Source of the DNA: Calditrichota bacterium
GTDB taxonomy: Bacteria; Zixibacteria; MSB-5A5; GN15; FEB-12
Assembly (NCBI GenBank): GCA_008501655.1
Contig: QQUK01000235.1
Location: forward strand, 1-11,396
Length of the DNA: 11,396 bases
Direction of reading: 5' to 3'
The notes beneath the pieces were generated by a model. It ran no database searches and was not told where the DNA came from. It was given only the letters and a program-made list of their open reading frames with translations. The position numbers were made by a program, and so were the translations under genes. Shown here in pieces: positions 6,010 through 11,396 of this stretch; within the stretch, counting starts at the first letter, position 1, and the number at the start of each line of letters is the position of its first letter.

Positions 6010-7975
6010 TTTAGTTGTTGTAATAATATTAGCATCTTCAATTCAAGCAGAAGAGGATTATCCCAATCCATTTTCTCCATATGTAAATCCTAATATCGAG
6101 ATAAATGTAATTTATCCAAAAGATAGCCAATTGGTACGTACTGTTGATTCTATGTTTCTACTAGGATATATAGAAAAAGATTTGTTAATAGATAATGGTA
6201 TATTATATGTCAATCAGTTAGTTTTTCCTGTACATCAAGACGGTGGTTTTCTAGCATATATACCAGTTACTCCAGGTAATTTTGATATTCATATCAATTA
6301 TACTCCTGAACCTGTTGTATCTTCTGAAGGTGAGACCTTTATAAGGGGAGTTTCAATTGCTCGAAAAACCATCACCATACAGATCCCCGAACCACTCTCA
6401 CCAATCCCGTTCGACTCACTTACTATTGAAGAAGAGATTGACCGTCCAGCTGGTGACCTCTATCTCAAAACAGGGGACAGGCTGAAAGTTGCTTTTCAGG
6501 GGACTCCCGGATGTGAAGCATACTTCATCATCCCCGGAGTTGCCGATTCAATCCCGATGGCGGAGACAACGCCCCGCTCACAACCTTACTGGGGGGAATC
6601 TGTCTTTGGTGTCGGAGCTGTTCCTGACTCTCTTCTGATAAAAGGTATTTACACCGGTTTTTATGATATTCCCTCCGATGTCAAAGCTGATTCGATTGAA
6701 CTCATTTATAGTCTCAGGTATCCGGACAGCGATAAAATTCTTGAATATCTCAAAGACAGCACAATCAGCAAGATGTCGATTCTGAAGATGCATCAGTTTA
6801 ATCGGTACGCTGATGATTTTTGTGAACATTCGAGTTCGTATAAACTTTCAATCAACTCAGATGATTATCCGTTTACCGTCAGATTTATAGATTCTGTTCA
6901 AACGCTCAGGCATGGTCCCCGCAAAGGGTATTTTTCGATCTTCCAACCGGAAGGTGTTGAGGTCCTTGTTACAGGTTCTGAGGGGGATTGGTATATCGGT
7001 CAACCTTCACCGTTTCAAAAAGTATATATCCATAAAAACTCAGTTGAAAAATTGCCGGATGGGATTCTACCACCTCACTCTTATCTCGCAGTTGTGAGAG
7101 AAAAATCAGATTCCAACTCGGTCCGGTATGAATTCCCCCTCTCAGGGAAACATCCGTTCGACATCGTTGAAATCGACCGACGCACGATTAAAGTCAGACT
7201 TTACGGTGTCACAACCGACACAGACTGGATTCGCTATGACTTTAACGATAAGCTGGTTGACTTCGCCGACTGGTATCAACCTGAGGAAGAGCTATACGAA
7301 TTTACCATCCACCTGACTAAAGATATCTGGGGATATGATACATATTACGAAGGGAATACATTCTATCTTGAATTGAAACGTCCACCGTACAAAGTAAAAT
7401 CTCTTGAGAATAAAACGATTGTCATAGATCCGGGACATTTCCCTGACCCCGGTTCAATCGGCCCGACCGGATATACCGAAGCTGAGGCAAATATTGGAAT
7501 ATCATTAGCCCTCAAAAAAGAGCTTGAGAAAAAGCATGTCAATGTCATCATGACCCGTTCTGATAATGAAACTCCGGTTGCTTTGTATGAAAGACCAAGT
7601 ATTGCCAAGATTGCCAATGCCGATCTGTTCGTTTCTATACATAATAATGCCCTACCGGATGGAGTGAATCCGTTTGTCAATCATGGTTCGTCGACTTATT
7701 ATTACCATACTCATTCGATTGATTTAGCCAAAAAGATTCAAAAGGAACTTGTGAAAGAGCTTAAGCTTGGTGACTATGGATTGTACCATGGGAACCTTGC
7801 CGTAAACCGGCCGACCCAATACCCGGCGGTGCTTATTGAAAATGCATTTATGATCATACCGGAACATGAAGCTCTTTTAAAGACTGATGATTTCCGGAAA
7901 AAAGCTGCCAAAGCTATTCGAAAAGGAATCGAAGATTTTTTGGAGTCGTATCATGAACGAAACAAAGACCGTTAA
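5981..7975 (+). CDS. Secreted N-acetylmuramoyl-L-alanine amidase (Amidase_3) with long N-terminal extension
   Basis: The 664-residue product cleaves the bond between MurNAc and the L-Ala of the stem peptide. The C-terminal domain (about 478-660) is a zinc Amidase_3 unit. Ligands are His486 (DPGH), Glu500 (GYTEAEAN) and His554 (SIHNNA), and the catalytic Glu620 is in LIENAF. A signal peptide at the N-terminus (MLSKN, a core of about 15 hydrophobic residues, IQA then EE near residue 24) places it in the periplasm. The start codon lies inside the epimerase gene (29-nt overlap). No ribosome-binding site is visible, but no other start retains the signal peptide. After it comes an Ig-like segment (about 32-125), then beta-rich regions including an SH3-like stretch (about 315-370) and an AMIN-like region (about 385-475) that may hold the enzyme on the wall. 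The extension is much longer than in minimal amidases. The first ~120 codons are strikingly AT-rich compared with the rest, as if of different origin. Confidence 0.93.
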   Translation: MLSKNILVSSLVVVIILASSIQAEEDYPNPFSPYVNPNIEINVIYPKDSQLVRTVDSMFLLGYIEKDLLIDNGILYVNQLVFPVHQDGGFLAYIPVTPGNFDIHINYTPEPVVSSEGETFIRGVSIARKTITIQIPEPLSPIPFDSLTIEEEIDRPAGDLYLKTGDRLKVAFQGTPGCEAYFIIPGVADSIPMAETTPRSQPYWGESVFGVGAVPDSLLIKGIYTGFYDIPSDVKADSIELIYSLRYPDSDKILEYLKDSTISKMSILKMHQFNRYADDFCEHSSSYKLSINSDDYPFTVRFIDSVQTLRHGPRKGYFSIFQPEGVEVLVTGSEGDWYIGQPSPFQKVYIHKNSVEKLPDGILPPHSYLAVVREKSDSNSVRYEFPLSGKHPFDIVEIDRRTIKVRLYGVTTDTDWIRYDFNDKLVDFADWYQPEEELYEFTIHLTKDIWGYDTYYEGNTFYLELKRPPYKVKSLENKTIVIDPGHFPDPGSIGPTGYTEAEANIGISLALKKELEKKHVNVIMTRSDNETPVALYERPSIAKIANADLFVSIHNNALPDGVNPFVNHGSSTYYYHTHSIDLAKKIQKELVKELKLGDYGLYHGNLAVNRPTQYPAVLIENAFMIIPEHEALLKTDDFRKKAAKAIRKGIEDFLESYHERNKDR

Positions 7976-8210
7976 AGTAAACAAACCGAAAAAGCCGATG
8001 ATGTGGCTGATTTATGTCTCGTTAGCATTGTCAGGACTTGTGCTGCTTGCGGATGCATATTCAATATACCCACTTGCCAAATGGACGGCGAAGCTTGGGA
8101 TTGCTTTGGTTTATTCAGCCTTTGCTTTAGTTGTGGGGAATGGGAGGAAGTCTGGGTATACCGCAGCTGCGATTATTGTTGTGGCGGTTTTAGCTACTTT
8201 TGTGATTTAA
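7953..8210 (+). CDS. Small membrane protein, three predicted transmembrane segments
   Basis: The product has 85 residues from ATG 7953. GGAG at 7942-7945, seven bases upstream, supports this start over the open frame that extends back to 7887. The N-terminus is short and lysine-rich (about 15 residues), followed by hydrophobic segments at about 17-36, 47-62 and 68-85, the last reaching the C-terminus. The basic N-terminus suggests it faces the cytoplasm. The gene overlaps the amidase by 23 nt and is the last of the operon. It stops four bases short of the 3' end of the oppositely oriented tRNA. I do not recognise a family and no catalytic motif is present. Operon position suggests a link to cell-wall or peptide metabolism, but that is inference. 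Confidence 0.75.
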   Translation: MNETKTVKVNKPKKPMMWLIYVSLALSGLVLLADAYSIYPLAKWTAKLGIALVYSAFALVVGNGRKSGYTAAAIIVVAVLATFVI

Positions 8211-8213
8211 AAA

Positions 8214-8285
8214 TACCCCCGTCAGGAATCGAACCTGAATTTCCGGCTTCGGAGGCCAACGCACTATCCGTTGTACTACGGGGGC
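8214..8285 (-). tRNA. tRNA-Arg, anticodon CCG
   Basis: Read on the minus strand, 72 bases fold into a full cloverleaf. The acceptor is GCCCCCG paired with CGGGGGT, so the first pair is G-U and the other six are G-C or C-G. The D arm is GTAC/GTGC around an eight-base loop containing GG. The anticodon arm is TTGGC, CTCCGAA, GCCGG, with anticodon CCG after C32-U33, reading the Arg codon CGG. The variable loop has four bases. The T arm is TCAGG, TTCGATT, CCTGA. The discriminator is A and CCA is not encoded, so it must be added enzymatically. A short T-run follows the 3' end (8208-8213 region). Confidence 0.95.
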
Positions 8286-8293
8286 AAAGTGTA

Positions 8294-8299
8294 TTTATA
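8294..8299 (-). promoter_or_regulatory. Possible -10 element for the tRNA gene
   Basis: TATAAA on the minus strand ends eight bases before the tRNA 5' end, a reasonable -10 position. The nearest good -35 match, TTGACT (8318 down to 8313), is only 13 bases away, so the promoter is not standard. Confidence 0.25.
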
Positions 8300-8343
8300 G
8301 TAAGCTGTTCAGAGTCAAAAATCAATTCAAATTTGAAAATAGA

Positions 8344-8925
8344 TTATTTACTTTTGCGAAACCAGTAAAATGGCTGGAGGAGCTGTCCTCTTCGGCTTCC
8401 AAATGCGTTAACTGCATAACCGTTTTTAGCAACACGGACATCCTCAACTGTATAAAAAGCTTTCGGGTCATAATCTTTGATAGTATGAATCAGCTTTTTC
8501 AGTTTTTTCTTTCCGATAACGGTAAACATAATAGATACAGGACCTGTTGTACCTTCACCTTCAAGGAACGTCACAGAATAATCTTTGCTTATCAGGAAAT
8601 CATAAAACGATCTATCATTTCCGGGAGATATTATGCGGACCATCAGGTTACCGATAGACAACCGCTGCTCAATAGACATCCCGACGTAAGTGCCAACGCC
8701 AAAGCCGGCAGCGTAGCCAAAATACATTTCAATAGAGGAGAGGTTTTGAATTATCTGACTGATAGCTGCAAGCCATATAAAAACTTCCGTAAAGCCCAAA
8801 ATTGATGCCAGAAATTTCTTCCCTTTTGCGACTACAATAATTCGGATAGTTCCGATGGATACATCAATAATCCGGGCAAAAAATATGAGTACCGGCAAGT
8901 AGACCGGGACATCTAAAAAATTCAT
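8344..8925 (-). CDS. UPF0316 family membrane protein (DUF5698 + DUF2179)
   Basis: The 193-residue product has three N-terminal hydrophobic segments (about 7-24, 37-58 and 64-84) followed by a soluble domain. That domain contains YSVTFLEGEGTTGPV (116-130) and IKDYDPKAFYTVEDVR (149-164), the recognisable signature of DUF2179. This three-helix plus DUF2179 arrangement is that of the UPF0316 family (B. subtilis YebE), whose biochemical role I do not know to be established. The start is firm: AAGGAG (8935 down to 8930) lies four bases before the ATG. A candidate promoter (TTGTAA, 16 bases, TATATT) gives a short leader. It is transcribed towards the tRNA, which is 58 bases downstream, so cotranscription of the two is possible. 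Confidence 0.88.
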   Translation of the reverse strand: MNFLDVPVYLPVLIFFARIIDVSIGTIRIIVVAKGKKFLASILGFTEVFIWLAAISQIIQNLSSIEMYFGYAAGFGVGTYVGMSIEQRLSIGNLMVRIISPGNDRSFYDFLISKDYSVTFLEGEGTTGPVSIMFTVIGKKKLKKLIHTIKDYDPKAFYTVEDVRVAKNGYAVNAFGSRRGQLLQPFYWFRKSK

Positions 8926-8948
8926 AATTCTCCTTTATATTCGGGCGG

Positions 8949-8976
8949 AATATATAACCTTAAAAGCAGATTACAA
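8949..8976 (-). promoter_or_regulatory. Candidate sigma70-type promoter for the UPF0316 gene
   Basis: On the minus strand TTGTAA (8976 down to 8971) and TATATT (8954 down to 8949) are separated by 16 bases. The expected transcript start near 8942 leaves a leader of about 17 nt that still contains the AAGGAG ribosome-binding site. It lies in the 186-bp divergent region before proS. Confidence 0.35.
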
Positions 8977-9035
8977 CCATAAAATCACCTATTGAGACAA
9001 AAACTTCCATTATTATCCTCTTTGAGAATTAAAAG

Positions 9036-9063
9036 TTGCATTCTTTACGGAATTCGCTATTTT
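9036..9063 (+). promoter_or_regulatory. Candidate sigma70-type promoter for proS
   Basis: TTGCAT (9036-9041) and TATTTT (9058-9063) are separated by 16 bases. The predicted start near 9070 leaves a leader of about 40 nt with the ribosome-binding site AAGGA at 9099-9103. Nothing else structured is seen in 8926-9111. Confidence 0.35.
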
Positions 9064-9111
9064 ATCTGCCTGATATAGATTATAACCTATTGATTTATAA
9101 GGAATAGACTG

Positions 9112-10830
9112 ATGAGATGGTCACAAACATACATACCGACATTACGCGAAAACCAATCCGATGCTGAGCTTGTTTCACATCAGCTTCTGCTTCGGGGCGG
9201 CTATATCCGAAAACTTGCATCCGGCATCTATCTCTATCTCCCTTTAATGCAGCGGGTCATCGAAAAATTTTCAAAAATAGTCCGTGAAGAGATGAATGCT
9301 GCCGGTGGCCTTGAGATCACTATGTCTGTCCTTTGCCCGGCTGAAGTCTGGCAGAAAACCGGAAGATATAACACCGTAGGCAAAGAACTGATGAAAATGA
9401 AAGATAGGCATGATCATGAGATGATTCTCTGCGGTACACATGAAGAGACAGTTACAAATCTTATTGCAGGTGAAGTTAAAAGTTACCGACAGCTTCCCCT
9501 TAATCTCTATCAGATTCAGGTTAAATTCCGCGATGAAATCCGTCCAAGATTTGGTCTTATGCGGGGTCGTGAGTTTATCATGAAAGATGCATATTCTTTT
9601 GATGCAACTGTTGAATCACAAAAAGAATCATACCAAAAAATGGTCGATGCTTATTTTAGAATATTTGAACGAGCAGGTCTTGAGGTCCTGAAAGTTGAAT
9701 CCGACTCCGGTGCTATGGGCGGTTCTACTGCCCATGAGTTTATGCTCTTAGTCGATACAAACGGCGGGGAAGAGACTATTTTGCATTGTCCAAGTTGTAG
9801 ATATGCGGCTAATGAAGAAAAAGCTGTTTTCAAAGATCTGAACAAACCTGAAATCGATTCAGAAATGAAAGAGAATGAAGTCGTCGAGACTCCGAATGCA
9901 GCATCTATTGAAGAAGTTACTGAATTCTTAAAAGTCGATGCTACCCGCCTTGTCAAAACATTGATATATATGGCTGATGACAAACCGGTTGCAGCTTTAG
10001 TTCGGGGCGACCGTTCGGTTAACGAAACGAAGCTTAAAAATGCTGTTAATGCGATTGAGTTGGAATCTGCTACACCGGCACAGGTTGAGCAATTCACCAA
10101 GGCACCGGTCGGTTTTGCCGGTCCTGTCGGACTCAAAGATTTGACCATTGTTGTTGACCCGTTGGTTGCCGAAATGAAGAATTTTGTAGTAGGTGCTAAT
10201 GCCGACGAAAAACATATCATCAACGTAAACTTTGAACGAGATTTCAAAGCTGATAAAGTAGTTGATATTACAACCGCGATAAATGGTGACGGTTGTCACA
10301 ATTGTGACGGAACAATGGAAGCTAAAAGCGGTATTGAAGTCGGAAATACTTTTATGCTTGGGACTAAATACTCAGAGGCATTAAATGCTAAGTACTTGGA
10401 TGACAACGGCAAAGAGCACCCGATTATTATGGGATCTTACGGTATCGGAATTACCAGAACCCCTCAGGCAGCGTTAGAGAAGTATTTTGATGATCATGGA
10501 ATAATCTGGCCGGTCGGTATTGCTCCGTATCTTGTTGAAATAATACCACTTAACCTGGACAAAGAGAATATCGCGGCTGCTTCTGAGATAATTTACAATG
10601 ACTTAAATGAAGCCGGATTTGATGTCCTAATCGATGACCGTCCTGAACGAGCAGGCGTCAAGTTTAATGATGCTGACCTGATCGGTATGCCAATACGCAT
10701 CACCATAGGAGAGAAGTCTCTTAATGACAATAAGATAGAAGTAAAACTTCGCTCATCGGATGAGGTTATCAAAGTCGATGTTGACAAAATTGTAGAACAC
10801 GTTCGGGAAGTCGTACAAACACTTAAATGA
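9112..10830 (+). CDS. proS: Prolyl-tRNA synthetase, bacterial type with editing domain
   Basis: The 572-residue product is a full-length bacterial class II ProRS, charging tRNA-Pro in the cytoplasm. THEE (109-112) and motif 2 (FRDEIRPRFGLMRGREF, about 139-155) form the ATP site. The INS editing domain, inserted between motifs 2 and 3 (about 225-395), includes Lys282 in VKTL, matching the E. coli lysine needed to hydrolyse Ala-tRNA-Pro. Motif 3 is GSYGIGITR (441-449), and the C-terminal anticodon-binding domain runs from about 475. Two CxxC pairs, Cys226/Cys229 and Cys395/Cys398, flank the editing domain and could bind zinc or be remnants of such a site. The start has a good ribosome-binding site (TAAGGA, seven bases upstream). 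The gene stands 89 bases before rimP. Confidence 0.97.
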   Translation: MRWSQTYIPTLRENQSDAELVSHQLLLRGGYIRKLASGIYLYLPLMQRVIEKFSKIVREEMNAAGGLEITMSVLCPAEVWQKTGRYNTVGKELMKMKDRHDHEMILCGTHEETVTNLIAGEVKSYRQLPLNLYQIQVKFRDEIRPRFGLMRGREFIMKDAYSFDATVESQKESYQKMVDAYFRIFERAGLEVLKVESDSGAMGGSTAHEFMLLVDTNGGEETILHCPSCRYAANEEKAVFKDLNKPEIDSEMKENEVVETPNAASIEEVTEFLKVDATRLVKTLIYMADDKPVAALVRGDRSVNETKLKNAVNAIELESATPAQVEQFTKAPVGFAGPVGLKDLTIVVDPLVAEMKNFVVGANADEKHIINVNFERDFKADKVVDITTAINGDGCHNCDGTMEAKSGIEVGNTFMLGTKYSEALNAKYLDDNGKEHPIIMGSYGIGITRTPQAALEKYFDDHGIIWPVGIAPYLVEIIPLNLDKENIAAASEIIYNDLNEAGFDVLIDDRPERAGVKFNDADLIGMPIRITIGEKSLNDNKIEVKLRSSDEVIKVDVDKIVEHVREVVQTLK

Positions 10831-10841
10831 TAATAAAATAG

Positions 10842-10870
10842 TTGCTTTTGAATCGGTATTTTGTTATTCT
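10842..10870 (+). promoter_or_regulatory. Candidate promoter for rimP-nusA
   Basis: TTGCTT (10842-10847) and TATTCT (10865-10870) are separated by 17 bases just after the proS stop. The transcript would begin near 10877, immediately before a strong palindrome, so the hairpin would form at the very 5' end of the rimP message. Confidence 0.35.
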
Positions 10871-10879
10871 AATTAGCTT

Positions 10880-10899
10880 GAGTGGGTGTACACCCACTC
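10880..10899 (+). promoter_or_regulatory. Perfect 20-bp palindrome / hairpin in the rimP leader
   Basis: GAGTGGGTGT followed by ACACCCACTC is a perfect inverted repeat. In RNA it gives an 8-bp GC-rich stem with a GUAC loop, followed by a short U run (CUUU, then AACG). It lies 49 bases after the proS stop and 20 bases before the rimP ATG. It could be a weak intrinsic terminator for proS, an attenuator or stabilising 5' hairpin for rimP-nusA, or a dimeric protein's operator. Attenuator-type leaders before rimP are known in other bacteria. The short U tract makes full termination unlikely. Confidence 0.7.
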
Positions 10900-10919
10900 T
10901 TTAACGTATATGGTGCAAA

Positions 10920-11366
10920 ATGAAAGCTGGACTAAAAGAAGAATTAATTGAGTTTTTGACAGCACCATTGAAAGAAATCGGTGTTGAGATTGCAGACATC
11001 GCTTTGTCGGTTTATAAAAAAAACACGACATTGCGTCTGTTTATTTATACCGAAAACGGTACGACTTTGGAAGAGTGTGCTCGAATTTCAAGATTCGTCG
11101 GCGACCTGATAGAGACTACCGATTACTTTGAAGATGGTTATTTACTTGAGGTATCATCACCGGGGCTTGATAGACCTCTGGTAAGTTTAAACGACTTCAA
11201 ATACAGAGTTGGTGAAAATGTCAAACTGACTTTTGCTGACGACAAAAAAAAGAAACGGACAGCGGAAATTTCTGCTGTAGAAGATGATGTTGTTGTCTTT
11301 AAAGATGCCGATGAAATATTTTCGGTTCCAATGAAAGAAATAGGCAACGCGAAAATTATATTTTAA
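10920..11366 (+). CDS. rimP: Ribosome maturation factor RimP
   Basis: The 148-residue product has the RimP two-domain form, with a normal length. The N-terminal alpha/beta domain (about 1-85) carries the family signature LEVSSPGLDRPL (76-87), and a C-terminal SH3-like beta domain follows (about 88-148). RimP acts in the cytoplasm in late assembly of the 30S subunit. The gene lies directly before nusA, the common rimP-nusA-infB order. The ATG at 10920 has only a weak ribosome-binding site (GGTG, four bases upstream). The ATG at 10910 is in another frame. A 20-bp hairpin just upstream may affect its expression. Confidence 0.96.
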   Translation: MKAGLKEELIEFLTAPLKEIGVEIADIALSVYKKNTTLRLFIYTENGTTLEECARISRFVGDLIETTDYFEDGYLLEVSSPGLDRPLVSLNDFKYRVGENVKLTFADDKKKKRTAEISAVEDDVVVFKDADEIFSVPMKEIGNAKIIF

Positions 11367-11378
11367 TGGAGAGACCAA

Positions 11379-11396
11379 ATGGCGTTTGATATGATC
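11379..11396 (+). CDS. nusA: Start of transcription factor NusA (3' end outside window)
   Basis: Only six codons (MAFDMI) are present before the window ends. The start has a good ribosome-binding site, GGAGAG at 11368-11373, five bases before the ATG, and the gap from the rimP stop is 12 bases. The identity rests on the position after rimP and on resemblance to NusA N-termini of the MNFDMIEA type. NusA binds RNA polymerase and modulates pausing and termination. Confidence 0.7.

Noticed and set aside
7887..7952. N-terminal extension of the small membrane protein
   Set aside because: The extension lies within the amidase coding sequence, and a ribosome-binding site at 7942-7945 points to ATG 7953.
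8294..8318. Full sigma70 promoter for the tRNA (TTGACT with TATAAA)
   Set aside because: The spacer is only 13 bases, so only the -10-like element is reported, at low confidence.
8211..8343. Possible integration site at the tRNA gene
   Set aside because: No integrase, no repeat of the tRNA 3' end and no foreign cargo are present on either side.
8003..8368. 121-codon plus-strand open frame running through the tRNA
   Set aside because: It overlaps the small membrane gene in another frame and passes through the antisense of the tRNA. The cysteine-rich product looks like a frame shadow.
9651..10247. 198-codon open frame on the minus strand inside proS
   Set aside because: It is antisense to a full-length ProRS with intact motifs, its product is a Ser/Thr-rich low-complexity sequence typical of antisense frames, and it has no ribosome-binding site.

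Overview
The window looks like an ordinary chromosomal stretch from a Gram-negative bacterium of moderate-to-low GC. Two tandem genes encode exported beta-barrel-like proteins, there is a periplasmic amidase with a signal peptide, and the one tRNA has no encoded CCA end. The mix of genes would suit a member of the FCB superphylum or a related uncultured lineage, but nothing in the sequence fixes the phylum, so this is only a suggestion. I see no phage, insertion sequence, CRISPR array, toxin-antitoxin pair or defence island.

Layout. Positions 1-813 hold the 3' end of DNA polymerase I (polA). It is followed, apparently in one transcript, by two paralogous outer-membrane beta-barrel-like genes (828-2144) and then dephospho-CoA kinase (coaE, 2183-2761). 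A PLP-dependent aminotransferase of unknown substrate (2751-4070, minus strand) converges on coaE with an 11-nt overlap. Divergent from it, a tightly overlapping operon (4196-8210) encodes a cytoplasmic NlpC/P60 endopeptidase with SH3b domains (YkfC-like), an enolase-superfamily dipeptide epimerase (L-Ala-D/L-Glu type), a secreted N-acetylmuramoyl-L-alanine amidase with a large N-terminal extension, and a small protein with three predicted membrane segments. A tRNA-Arg(CCG) (8214-8285) and a UPF0316/DUF2179 membrane protein (8344-8925) lie on the minus strand. Divergent from these are proS (9112-10830), rimP (10920-11366) and the first six codons of what should be nusA (11379 onward). A 20-bp perfect palindrome sits in the probable rimP leader.

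How the genes work together. The 4196-8210 operon reads as murein-peptide scavenging. The amidase would strip stem peptides from glycan outside the membrane. The endopeptidase would cut the imported peptide after D-Glu, and the epimerase would convert L-Ala-D-Glu to L-Ala-L-Glu, which ordinary peptidases can degrade. No transporter is visible here. The proS-rimP-nusA end is a conserved translation/transcription housekeeping cluster.

Most notable observations: (1) a sharp base-composition break inside the amidase gene (about 31% GC over 6001-6360, then about 48% over 6361-6720), suggesting a mosaic N-terminus; (2) the palindromic hairpin in front of rimP; (3) sigma70-like promoters placed exactly six bases before the start codons of coaE and the NlpC/P60 gene, with no usable ribosome-binding site, suggesting leaderless mRNAs; (4) the tandem duplicated barrel genes between polA and coaE. 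I did not find a convincing undescribed multi-gene system. No intergenic stretch exceeds 300 bases; the longest is 8926-9111 and holds divergent promoters.
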